NCBI GenBank assembly: GCA_019419955.1
Contig: JAHZIB010000034.1
Coordinates: forward strand, 1 to 7,239
DNA length: 7,239 bases
Reading direction: 5' to 3'
Origin: Clostridiales bacterium
Lineage (GTDB): Bacteria > Bacillota > Clostridia > TANB77 > CAG-508
Positions 1 to 6,057 of the stretch are shown piece by piece. The notes below the pieces were generated by a model. That model worked only from the letters and a program-made list of their open reading frames with translations, made no database searches and had not been told where the DNA came from. The stretch's first letter is position 1. The number at the start of each line of letters is the position of its first letter. The position numbers and the translations under genes were made by a program.

Positions 1-79
1 ATATTGGAAAAATTATGTTCATAATAAACCGGAAATTTATTATTGCAATTTATAAAAAAATTAAAAATTTTAAAAACTA

Positions 80-108
80 TTGACAAAATAAAAATGTAAA
101 TATACAAT
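80..108 (+). promoter_or_regulatory. SigA-type promoter of the surface-protein gene
   Basis: A perfect -35 box TTGACA (80-85) is separated by 17 nt from TACAAT (103-108). Transcription should begin near 115, giving a leader of about 125 nt before the ATG at 242. The leader contains a weak hairpin (GGTAGC 122-127 with GCTATC 147-152), but I do not recognise a riboswitch class. The ribosome binding site of the gene is AGGGGG at 229-234, 7 nt before the ATG. Confidence 0.75.
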
Positions 109-159
109 GAACGAGAAAGAAGGTAGCAAAACAAATTCATATAAAAGCTATCCTAATTT

Positions 160-175
160 AGATAGTGTAAAGAAC
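160..175 (+). repeat. 16-nt repeat shared by leader and coding region
   Basis: The 16-mer AGATAGTGTAAAGAAC at 160-175 in the untranslated leader recurs exactly at 730-745 inside the surface-protein gene. A shorter 13-nt version (TAGATAGTGTAAA) is at 159-171 and 684-696. Inside the gene these copies encode LDSVNM and SDSVKN of the beta-helix region. The leader copy also lies in a short open frame (107-181) that would read it as LDSVKNL. Confidence 0.7.
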
Positions 176-241
176 CTATGAAAAATACAATATGAAAACA
201 TTATCTGAAATCTTGAAAAAATATAAATAGGGGGTAATCTT

Positions 242-1627
242 ATGAAAAAAAGAACATTAGCAATGTTGCTAATAGTTACAGTTTGTTTTATGTTTTTACT
301 TGCTATAAATGTAAAAGCAGCTAATAATGGCACTGAAGTAGTTGAGCCAGGAAGTGCTAATGCAATTAATAATTATTTGAAGACACTAAGTGGTGGAGAA
401 ACTGTTAATTTAAAAGAAAATTCGACATATCAGGAGGATAATGTAGAAATCTCTAAAAGTGTTACTATTGATGGACATGGAGCTACAATAAATGGTAAAA
501 TTACTATTTCAGCTTCAAATTCAACAGTAGTACTAAAGAACATGACATTGAAATTTGAAGAAGGTAAGCCAATAGTACTTCTAAATATTGGAGGAAAAGG
601 AAATACCGTAAAAGTAGAAAATGTTACATTTGTCGGTGGCGAAAATGCTATTACGATAAATAATTTAGAGCAATCTGTTACACTAGATAGTGTAAATATG
701 AGCAAGTTTTATGGAAAAGCTTTATATTCAGATAGTGTAAAGAACTTAATTGTAAAAAATTCTTCATTTGATGCTTCTGGAACAGTAAATGCTGGTGACC
801 ATACAAGTGTTGAATCAAGGAGAGCTGGTTCAGCAATTGATTTAAACTTTGGAAATAGTGTTAGTGGGGTAGAAGTAGAGAATATAATTATAGAAAATAA
901 TAAATTTTCAAATGTAAAATTAGCTGAAGGTGAAGATTTATCACAATCTACAGCTGGTGCTATTAAAATTAAAATAAAAAATAGTGATAAAGTTACTTCA
1001 ATGGGAAAAGTTGAAGTTAAGAATAACGAATTTGTAGATAATCTAAGAGACATTGTAGTTGGTACACAAAGTGTATCAGGAGGTACAGCCTTTGATTCTG
1101 CTAAATTCGATATGGTATTATCTGGCAATACTAGAACTATTAATGGAAAAACTTTAAAGGAAGTTAAAGTTACAAATAATACATTAACAGGTTCTGAAGA
1201 AGAGAGAACAGAGACAATACCATCAAACGTTACAACTACAAAAGACTTTTCTGCTAAAATAAAAATTACTATAGGAGAAAAAGTATTTGAAGTTACAAAA
1301 GGAACAACATTAAGTGAATTAGATTTGACAGATATAAAAACTAGAGAAGGGTATATATTCAAACATTTTGTTATAAAAGATACAGATGAAATTGTTTCTG
1401 AGACTCAAGGTTTAATTTCAGATGTTACATTATCTGCTGTATTTGAAGAAGAAACAACTTCTGAAGAACAACCAACTGGAGACAATGAAACTCAAGAAGA
1501 AAACACAAATAAAGTAAATGAAGAAAATTTGGAGAATCCACAAACAGGAGATAATATACTTACATATGTTGCCTTAGCAGGAATATCTGTTTTAGTAATT
1601 ACATTGGTAATTAGGAAAATAAGATAA
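242..1627 (+). CDS. Sortase-anchored beta-helix surface protein (NPQTG)
   Basis: A 461-residue cell-wall-anchored surface protein. Residues 1-26 are a classic signal peptide: MKKR basic start, hydrophobic core and a VKA-A cleavage site. Residues about 60-315 are repetitive short beta strands rich in Asn, Val and Ile (such as VTIDGHGATINGKI and VKNSSF), as expected for a right-handed parallel beta-helix of the pectin-lyase type. Residues about 338-402 look like a Listeria-Bacteroides (Flg_new/InlB B-type) repeat, with GYIFKHFV and VTLSAVFEE. A Glu/Thr/Asn-rich linker follows. The C-terminus has sorting motif NPQTG (432-436), a membrane helix (about 440-456) and the basic tail RKIR. A sortase should cleave between Thr and Gly and join the protein to peptidoglycan. 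No catalytic residues can be named, so adhesion or a structural role is as likely as polysaccharide binding. It is monocistronic, with its own promoter and terminator. Confidence 0.93.
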   Translation: MKKRTLAMLLIVTVCFMFLLAINVKAANNGTEVVEPGSANAINNYLKTLSGGETVNLKENSTYQEDNVEISKSVTIDGHGATINGKITISASNSTVVLKNMTLKFEEGKPIVLLNIGGKGNTVKVENVTFVGGENAITINNLEQSVTLDSVNMSKFYGKALYSDSVKNLIVKNSSFDASGTVNAGDHTSVESRRAGSAIDLNFGNSVSGVEVENIIIENNKFSNVKLAEGEDLSQSTAGAIKIKIKNSDKVTSMGKVEVKNNEFVDNLRDIVVGTQSVSGGTAFDSAKFDMVLSGNTRTINGKTLKEVKVTNNTLTGSEEERTETIPSNVTTTKDFSAKIKITIGEKVFEVTKGTTLSELDLTDIKTREGYIFKHFVIKDTDEIVSETQGLISDVTLSAVFEEETTSEEQPTGDNETQEENTNKVNEENLENPQTGDNILTYVALAGISVLVITLVIRKIR

Positions 1628-1645
1628 TAGAAATAGAATATTTTA

Positions 1646-1687
1646 TCGGATGTAGAGAAAGTATAAATAAACTACGTCCGATTTTTT
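1646..1687 (+). terminator. Rho-independent terminator of the surface-protein gene
   Basis: TCGGATGTAG (1646-1655) pairs with CTACGTCCGA (1672-1681) over 10 bp with one G-U pair. Six T follow directly (1682-1687). The hairpin begins 19 nt after the stop codon. Confidence 0.92.
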
Positions 1688-1740
1688 CGAATTAGGGACA
1701 CTTCTCTTTTCGTAAATTCTTACGAATTGGGGACACCTCT
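1688..1740. repeat. Pair of 18-nt direct repeats around a small hairpin
   Basis: CGAATTAGGGACACTTCT (1688-1705) and CGAATTGGGGACACCTCT (1723-1740) match at 16 of 18 positions with a 35-nt period. Between them, TTCGTAA (1709-1715) and TTACGAA (1720-1726) form a 7-bp stem with a 4-nt loop. From memory, GGGGACAC-type strings occur in dispersed intergenic repeats near REP-associated transposases in many bacteria. No transposase gene is visible here, so mobility is not shown. Confidence 0.6.
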
Positions 1741-1805
1741 ATCTGACTATTACTTAAATAAATTGAAGGCAAATATATGAAAATTAGTGATAAATAATTA
1801 TGTGG

Positions 1806-1833
1806 TTGCGAAATAATAAATTTGTGATATAAT
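1806..1833 (+). promoter_or_regulatory. Promoter of rsgA-rpe with extended -10
   Basis: TTGCGA (1806-1811), a 16-nt spacer and TATAAT (1828-1833). The -10 is preceded by TG-A, which makes it an extended -10 and may offset the imperfect -35. It lies about 40 nt before the rsgA start. Confidence 0.75.
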
Positions 1834-1872
1834 TAATAAGATTTATGTAACAGTTAATATAAGGAGGCTAAT

Positions 1873-2742
1873 GTGCTAGAAGGAATCGTTTTAAGTAACA
1901 AGTCCAATTTGTATAAAGTTGAACATAATAATGAAATATATGATTGCTTAGCAAGAGGAAAGATAAAAAGTGAAGATATAAGCCCTGTTGCTGGTGATTT
2001 AGTTGAGTTTGAGATTACTGATAGTAGAAAAAAAGCTGGTATTATAAATAAAATACTAACTAGAAGTAATTATTTAAAAAGACCAAAAATGGCAAATCTT
2101 TCGCAAATAATTTTTGTGGTATCAATGAAGCTTCCAAAACCAGATTTACTATTATTAGATAAGCAATTAGCATATTCAGAATATAATAAGATTAAGCCAA
2201 TAATAGTTTTAAACAAAATAGACTTAGTAGAAGATGGGTTGGCTGAGAAGATAGAAAAAACATATTCTACTATAGGTTATACAGTAATAAAAACAGATGC
2301 GAAAGATGGAAAAGGAATTGACAAAATTAAAAGACTTCTGCAAAATAATATTACAGCTTTTTCAGGAAATTCTGGGGTAGGGAAATCTACTTTAATAAAC
2401 AAGATATTAACAAGAAAAGTTACTTTGGAAGGCGATGTGAGCAAGAAGAATAAAAGAGGAAAAAATACAACGACTCAGGTAATATTATATAAAATTGAAG
2501 ATAATTCGTATATTGCTGATACTCCTGGTTTTTCAACTTTTGAGATTTCTGAACTCAATTCAGAAGAATTGGCCCAATATTTTGTGGAGTTTAACTCATA
2601 TGTTGGTGAATGTGAATATGCAGATTGTGGGCATATTAAAGAAAAAAATTGTGGTATAAAACAGGCTGTTCAAGAAGGAAAAATTTCTAAAGAGAGATAT
2701 GATAGATATGTAATAATTAAAGAAAGTTTACAAAATAGTTGA
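1873..2742 (+). CDS. rsgA: Ribosome small-subunit-dependent GTPase A
   Basis: Circularly permuted GTPase (YloQ/CpgA/YjeQ family), 289 residues, the usual family length. RsgA binds the 30S subunit and acts late in its maturation. Residues 1-70 form the N-terminal OB-fold. The permuted G motifs follow in order: G4 NKID (114-117), then G1 GNSGVGKST (165-173), the TTT of the switch I/G2 region (199-201) and G3 DTPG (216-219). The C-terminal zinc site is complete: Cys247, Cys252, His254 and Cys260. The start is GTG at 1873, set by AAGGAGG at 1861-1867 with a 5-nt spacer; an ATG two bases earlier runs straight into TAG. It is followed by rpe on the same strand after a 57-nt gap without a terminator, so the two are probably co-transcribed. 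In Bacillus the same pair lies downstream of the prkC kinase gene, which is not in this window. Confidence 0.97.
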   Translation: MLEGIVLSNKSNLYKVEHNNEIYDCLARGKIKSEDISPVAGDLVEFEITDSRKKAGIINKILTRSNYLKRPKMANLSQIIFVVSMKLPKPDLLLLDKQLAYSEYNKIKPIIVLNKIDLVEDGLAEKIEKTYSTIGYTVIKTDAKDGKGIDKIKRLLQNNITAFSGNSGVGKSTLINKILTRKVTLEGDVSKKNKRGKNTTTQVILYKIEDNSYIADTPGFSTFEISELNSEELAQYFVEFNSYVGECEYADCGHIKEKNCGIKQAVQEGKISKERYDRYVIIKESLQNS

Positions 2743-2799
2743 ATTTTGAATATGATTGAAGATAGGTTAGAGCATAAATTTGCTCGAATGGAGGTTATT

Positions 2800-3453
2800 A
2801 TGGAGGTTTCAGTATCAATTTTAAACGTGAAAAAAGATAGTTGCATACAAGAATTTTATAATTTAGAGACTGCTGGAGTGGATTATTTTCATATAGATGT
2901 AATGGATGGGGAATTTGTGAAAAATGATACAACAGGTTTAATGGTAGAATATACAGAATATTTAAAAAACATTACAAATGTACCATTAGATGTACATCTA
3001 ATGGTTAAAGACGTCATGTCATACATAAAAAGCTTTTTGGTATTTGAGCCTAGGAATATTATAATACATTTAGAATCTGCAAAAAGTAAAGAAGAACTTT
3101 TGGATTGGATAAAATATATAAAAGACAATGGTAGTAAAGTTGGAATTTCTATTAAGCCTAGCACGAGCATTGAGCAAATTTATGAGTTTCTACCTTTTAT
3201 ACATACAGTTTTAGTGATGACAGTTGAACCAGGAGAAGGAGGTCAAAATCTGATTCCAGAAACTATTGAAAAGATTAGAAATCTAAAAAAATATATAGAG
3301 GTTCATAATTTTGATGTGGATATTGAAGCTGATGGTGGAATTAATGTAGAAAATTCAAACAAACTGAAAGATGCAGGCTGTGATATAGTTGTAGCAGGAA
3401 CAGCCATTCTAAATTCAGATAATTTTAAGGAAGTTGTTGAGAATTTAAGGTAA
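2800..3453 (+). CDS. rpe: Ribulose-phosphate 3-epimerase
   Basis: Interconverts ribulose 5-phosphate and xylulose 5-phosphate in the pentose phosphate pathway; a cytoplasmic metal-dependent TIM barrel. The product has 217 residues, typical for the family. Family landmarks appear in order: VSVSIL (4-9), HIDVMDG (31-37), DVHLMV (64-69), VMTVEPGEGGQ (139-149), EADGG (176-180) and VAGTA (198-202). The metal and catalytic residues His31, Asp33, His66 and Asp178 are all present. The start is ATG 2800 because GGAGG lies at 2790-2794 with a 5-nt spacer and the family motif begins at once; the open frame back to a TTG at 2746 adds 18 unsupported residues. The phosphate-side loop reads EPGEGGQ where the common form is NPGFGGQ, so a related sugar-phosphate epimerase specificity is a minor alternative. 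Confidence 0.93.
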   Translation: MEVSVSILNVKKDSCIQEFYNLETAGVDYFHIDVMDGEFVKNDTTGLMVEYTEYLKNITNVPLDVHLMVKDVMSYIKSFLVFEPRNIIIHLESAKSKEELLDWIKYIKDNGSKVGISIKPSTSIEQIYEFLPFIHTVLVMTVEPGEGGQNLIPETIEKIRNLKKYIEVHNFDVDIEADGGINVENSNKLKDAGCDIVVAGTAILNSDNFKEVVENLR

Positions 3454-3464
3454 GAAAAAGACAC

Positions 3465-3495
3465 TATTAAATCTTAAAATATTTAAGATTTAGTA
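3465..3495. other. AT-rich inverted repeat after rpe
   Basis: TAAATCTTAAA (3468-3478) and TTTAAGATTTA (3482-3492) are perfect 11-nt inverted arms with a 3-nt loop, extendable to 14 pairs with one wobble. There is no T-run behind it, so it is not a typical terminator alone. It may help stabilise the 3' end of the rpe transcript ahead of the terminator downstream. Confidence 0.5.
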
Positions 3496-3507
3496 CCTCA
3501 GATATTC

Positions 3508-3551
3508 AAAAGCTTGAAGAAAAAGGATTATTCATCTTTCTTCAAGCTTTT
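3508..3551. terminator. Bidirectional terminator between convergent genes
   Basis: AAAAGCTTGAAGAAA (3508-3522) and TTTCTTCAAGCTTTT (3537-3551) are perfect 15-nt inverted arms around a 14-nt loop. A-runs at one end and T-runs at the other let it work on both strands. It lies 54 nt after the rpe stop and 8 nt beyond the stop of the minus-strand gene, so it should serve both. Confidence 0.9.
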
Positions 3552-3559
3552 GCTAATTA

Positions 3560-4834
3560 TTATTTTGATGAGCCTTTTGCTTCTGGTTCATCTATTTTAG
3601 ATAAGTCTTTTCTTTTAAATGTATTAATGCTGATAATACCTAAACCAATCATTGAAGTAATAAAGTTTATTGGAGTTCCAACATATGGTATATATTTTAC
3701 TAATGCTAAAACTAATACAATTAAAAGAGAAAACAATACAAATGCTACATTTTTATTTAAGTTTAGTTTGTTTGTAATAAGTTTACCAATTGACATGCTG
3801 AATATTGTATTTGAAACTATATAAGCTAGTGCTAATAGTATAGCTGCAGCAACTGCAACACTTGATGCAAAACCATATGTAAATAGTAATAGTATGATTA
3901 TAGCAAGTATAGTACCGAAGAATACTAATAATCCTATTCCAAATGCTTTAAAACTATTTTTCTCAATTATTGTCGAAGCTTTATCTTTAAACTTAGGAGC
4001 AATCCATATTAAAAGCATTATAATTACAAACGCAAATATAAGTCCAGAAACAATACTTCTTATAGCAGATAATATTACTGCTTGTGTATTTGTTTTTAGT
4101 TGGTTATATGTTATTTCACCACCAACAATGTTTTCTGGTATGGTTTGTTCATTTTGTGAAGTATAGTTTAAATTTCCCTTGATTACTAATTTTTTAGTTG
4201 ATTCAGATATTAGAGATTCTTGTCTATCATCATCTACCTTGTTTGTTATTTCATTATTTGTTTCTTGGTTAGATGGATTATTATCAGTAACATTAAAAGT
4301 TATATTTTGTGAATTAATATTTGCATCTCTATTAATTTGACCACTTAAGGCGACTGTGTTAGCAATCAAATTTACATTTCTAGCAACAATTCCAGTTTGT
4401 GTCAAACTAAAGTCTGCTACATATGCATATACATCTGAACAAATTCCTGATAGTTCTAATGAGCCACCAAATGCAAATATGTTTCCGTGTATAACTGCAT
4501 CTTCACTAATTGATAAATTATTACCTGCTATAAATAAATCTCCATAAATTTCTCCCGTAACATTAACATTTCTTCCATATGCAAAAACGTTTCCATCAAT
4601 TATTTCAGAAATATTAACTTCTGAATCGTAATAGAATTTATCTGAAGTAGAAAATTCATAATCAGTTTCATACGTTGTAAGTATATTTTCAGATATAGTA
4701 TTTGTTTCAGAATTAGAATTTTCTTCAGATGATATGGTACTAAGTTTATCTGTTGCAAAAGCAATATTAGATAAAGTTAGAAACAATATCAAAATAGAAC
4801 ATAAAAATATTCTGCTAAAAAGTTTTGTTTTCAA
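3560..4834 (-). CDS. Bactofilin-like exported membrane protein
   Basis: A 424-residue envelope protein. Residues 1-27 are a signal peptide ending AFA, followed by a Ser/Thr/Asn/Glu-rich stretch to about 65. Residues about 72-182 are short repeated strands in the bactofilin (polymer-forming cytoskeletal) style, with GNVFAYGRNVNVTGEIYGDL and GNIFAFGGSLELSG. A polar linker follows (about 183-250). Four to five membrane helices lie near 255-279, 296-319, 322-345, 363-384 and 386-403, with a short charged cytoplasmic tail. This beta-solenoid plus multi-pass layout is known in Firmicutes proteins annotated as polymer-forming cytoskeletal or DUF8173-like. The signal peptide would place the solenoid outside the membrane. 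The function is unknown; a scaffold or stress-related envelope role is inference. The start is TTG, 6 nt after AAGGAGGG (4848-4841); there is no nearby in-frame ATG. It has its own promoter and converges on rpe. Confidence 0.9.
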   Translation of the reverse strand: MKTKLFSRIFLCSILILFLTLSNIAFATDKLSTISSEENSNSETNTISENILTTYETDYEFSTSDKFYYDSEVNISEIIDGNVFAYGRNVNVTGEIYGDLFIAGNNLSISEDAVIHGNIFAFGGSLELSGICSDVYAYVADFSLTQTGIVARNVNLIANTVALSGQINRDANINSQNITFNVTDNNPSNQETNNEITNKVDDDRQESLISESTKKLVIKGNLNYTSQNEQTIPENIVGGEITYNQLKTNTQAVILSAIRSIVSGLIFAFVIIMLLIWIAPKFKDKASTIIEKNSFKAFGIGLLVFFGTILAIIILLLFTYGFASSVAVAAAILLALAYIVSNTIFSMSIGKLITNKLNLNKNVAFVLFSLLIVLVLALVKYIPYVGTPINFITSMIGLGIISINTFKRKDLSKIDEPEAKGSSK

Positions 4835-4863
4835 TAAAATCCCTCCTTAAAAAATATACACTA

Positions 4864-4892
4864 ATAATATAATGTTAAGAAGGTTTTGTCAA
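4864..4892 (-). promoter_or_regulatory. SigA-type promoter of the bactofilin-like gene
   Basis: Read on the minus strand: TTGACA (4892-4887), a 17-nt spacer and TATTAT (4869-4864). This is a near-consensus promoter about 30 nt before the TTG start, and it lies just past the stop of the upstream Cys-rich gene. Confidence 0.8.
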
Positions 4893-4909
4893 TGAGTTAA
4901 CAAAAAATA

Positions 4910-5038
4910 TTATACACTTGTTTTGCAATAATAGATGCAATCTTTATTTGGAGAAATTTTTTGAATTTTAACATTTTCTAAGTTACATTTTCCATCAACT
5001 TGATATTTGCAATTACAAGAACAATTAATGTTTGTCAA
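4910..5038 (-). CDS. 42-residue Cys-rich miniprotein
   Basis: A small minus-strand gene begun by TTG 5038, with the ribosome binding site AGGGGTGG (5053-5046) 7 nt upstream, and ending in TAA (4912-4910). The product has six cysteines, at 6, 8, 10, 18, 34 and 38. The motifs are CSCNCKYQVDGKC near the N-terminus and KDCIYYC near the C-terminus. The pattern C-x3-C-x7-C...DC-x-Y resembles the small Cys-rich proteins common in Clostridia (DUF1540-like, sometimes misannotated as hydroxymyristoyl-ACP dehydratase). A metal-binding or redox role is inference. No helix long enough for a membrane is present. It lies between nth, whose terminator precedes it, and the bactofilin-like gene; I see no strong promoter of its own, so it may rely on read-through from nth. 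Confidence 0.78.
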   Translation of the reverse strand: MTNINCSCNCKYQVDGKCNLENVKIQKISPNKDCIYYCKTSV

Positions 5039-5075
5039 AATAAAACCACCCCTGTTTAAATTGAAACAATTTCTT

Positions 5076-5113
5076 AAAAAATAAAACTACTCCACAATAT
5101 ATTATGGAGTAGT
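5076..5113 (-). terminator. Rho-independent terminator of nth
   Basis: On the minus strand ACTACTCCA (5113-5105) pairs with TGGAGTAGT (5094-5086) over 9 bp. TTTATTTTTT follows (5085-5076). The hairpin begins about 30 nt after the nth stop. Confidence 0.9.
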
Positions 5114-5142
5114 CTTGGGAAAATATACAATAAAAGTTAAAA

Positions 5143-5775
5143 TTACTTTTGTGTAAAATATTTGCAAAATTTGTTGATTGAACACTGATTACATTTTGGA
5201 GAACGTGCAGTACAAATTGCTCTACCATGATAAATTAGAATATGGTTAATATCCTTCAAATACTCATATGGAAATATTTTTAACAAGTCCTGTTCTATCT
5301 TATCAGGGGTTTCCTCTAAGGAAAATCCAATTCTATTTGATAATCTCTTAGCATGTGTGTCAACTGCAATTCCTTGTGGTTTATTAAAAGCTTCTAGCAT
5401 TACGACATTGGCTGTTTTTCTTCCAACACCAGGTAATGAGAGTAAATCTTCCATTGTATCTGGAACTTGGCTATTATGTTCTTCCTCAATTTTTTTTGCG
5501 GTAAGTTTAATATTTTTTGCCTTATTTTTATAAAATCCGCAAGGATGTATTAATTCTTCCAACACTTCTAATGGCATTTCATTAAAATCTTTTGGTGTAG
5601 AGTATTTTTCAAAAATTGCGGGAGTAGTCTTATTTACTCTATCATCAGTACATTGAGCAGATAATATTACTGCAACTAACATTTCAAAAGGAGTTGTAAA
5701 ATCTAAGCTACATTTAGCATCTGGATATGTTTGTTTTAAAATTTCTATAATTTTTATTGCTTTTTCTTTGTTCAT
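5143..5775 (-). CDS. nth: Endonuclease III (DNA glycosylase/AP lyase)
   Basis: Base-excision repair enzyme that removes oxidised pyrimidines and cleaves the strand by beta-elimination. It has 210 residues, close to the 211 of the Escherichia coli enzyme. Gln41 lies in LSAQCTDDRVN. The helix-hairpin-helix is LPGVGRKTANVV (114-125) with the catalytic Lys120, and the catalytic Asp139 is in VDTHAKRLSNR. The C-terminal [4Fe-4S] cluster has the full C-x6-C-x2-C-x5-C spacing at Cys188, 195, 198 and 204. The start is ATG 5775, because GGAGG (5785-5781) lies 5 nt ahead; the in-frame ATG four codons upstream overlaps this ribosome binding site. The gene has its own promoter and terminator, and diverges from the small membrane protein and spoVM. 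Confidence 0.97.
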   Translation of the reverse strand: MNKEKAIKIIEILKQTYPDAKCSLDFTTPFEMLVAVILSAQCTDDRVNKTTPAIFEKYSTPKDFNEMPLEVLEELIHPCGFYKNKAKNIKLTAKKIEEEHNSQVPDTMEDLLSLPGVGRKTANVVMLEAFNKPQGIAVDTHAKRLSNRIGFSLEETPDKIEQDLLKIFPYEYLKDINHILIYHGRAICTARSPKCNQCSINKFCKYFTQK

Positions 5776-5799
5776 AAAAACCTCCATTCAACTTATAGA

Positions 5800-5828
5800 A
5801 TTATATCACAAGATTGTTGTTTCGACAA
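5800..5828 (-). promoter_or_regulatory. Promoter of nth with extended -10
   Basis: On the minus strand: TTGTCG (5828-5823), 17 nt, TATAAT (5805-5800), with TG-A just before the -10. The 13-mer TTGTGATATAATT around the -10 is also present at the rsgA promoter. Confidence 0.75.
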
Positions 5829-5841
5829 TATAATATATAAA
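5814..5841 (+). promoter_or_regulatory. Possible divergent promoter for the spoVM pair
   Basis: TTGTTG (5814-5819), 16 nt, TATAAA (5836-5841); TATAAT also occurs at 5829-5834 without a good -35. It overlaps the nth promoter. If the pair is sporulation-controlled, the true promoter could be a SigE- or other sigma-type element that this match misses. Confidence 0.35.
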
Positions 5842-5880
5842 GGTAGACAGCATATATCAGAAAAATAGGAGGTAATAATT

Positions 5881-6030
5881 ATGTTATGTGCACTGAAAAA
5901 AACATTAGCGGTTTGTTTAATAGGTTTAGGATTAGGAATATTACTTGTGTTATTGCTTCCAATATCTGGCTGGCTATTTTTGATAGGAGTAGTTGTTGTT
6001 GCTGTTGGGTTAATGTGGCTTTGTGGCTAA
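5881..6030 (+). CDS. 49-residue small membrane protein upstream of spoVM
   Basis: ATG 5881 follows AGGAGG (5867-5872) by 8 nt, and the frame ends in TAA at 6028-6030. The product is almost entirely hydrophobic after a short MLCALKK head. Two helices, about 10-27 and 31-48, are separated by the turn LPISGW, so it should be a membrane hairpin. Cys residues are at 3, 12 and 48. It ends only 27 nt before the spoVM start, without a terminator between, so the two are probably one operon. I do not recognise the family. The pairing with spoVM suggests a membrane or spore-envelope role, but that is inference. The other frame across this region (5886-6086) lacks a ribosome binding site and ignores both starts. 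Confidence 0.8.
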   Translation: MLCALKKTLAVCLIGLGLGILLVLLLPISGWLFLIGVVVVAVGLMWLCG

Positions 6031-6057
6031 TATATTCTAAGGAGGAGGTAAATGATT

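Noticed and set aside
107..240. Riboswitch in the leader of the surface-protein gene
   Set aside because: Only a weak 6-bp stem is visible, and I could not match cyclic-di-GMP or other known class signatures.
430..1362. Long minus-strand open frames opposite the surface-protein gene
   Set aside because: They are low-complexity antisense frames without ribosome binding sites. The plus-strand gene has a signal peptide, domains, sorting signal, promoter and terminator.
2746..2799. 18-residue N-terminal extension of Rpe from a TTG codon
   Set aside because: No ribosome binding site at that TTG, while GGAGG sits 5 nt before ATG 2800 and the conserved family motif starts there.
5025..5228. Minus-strand 67-codon frame across the end of nth
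   Set aside because: It overlaps nth in another frame and runs through a clear terminator.
5776..5787. Four-codon longer start of nth
   Set aside because: That ATG overlaps the ribosome binding site that serves ATG 5775, and the product already has the expected length.
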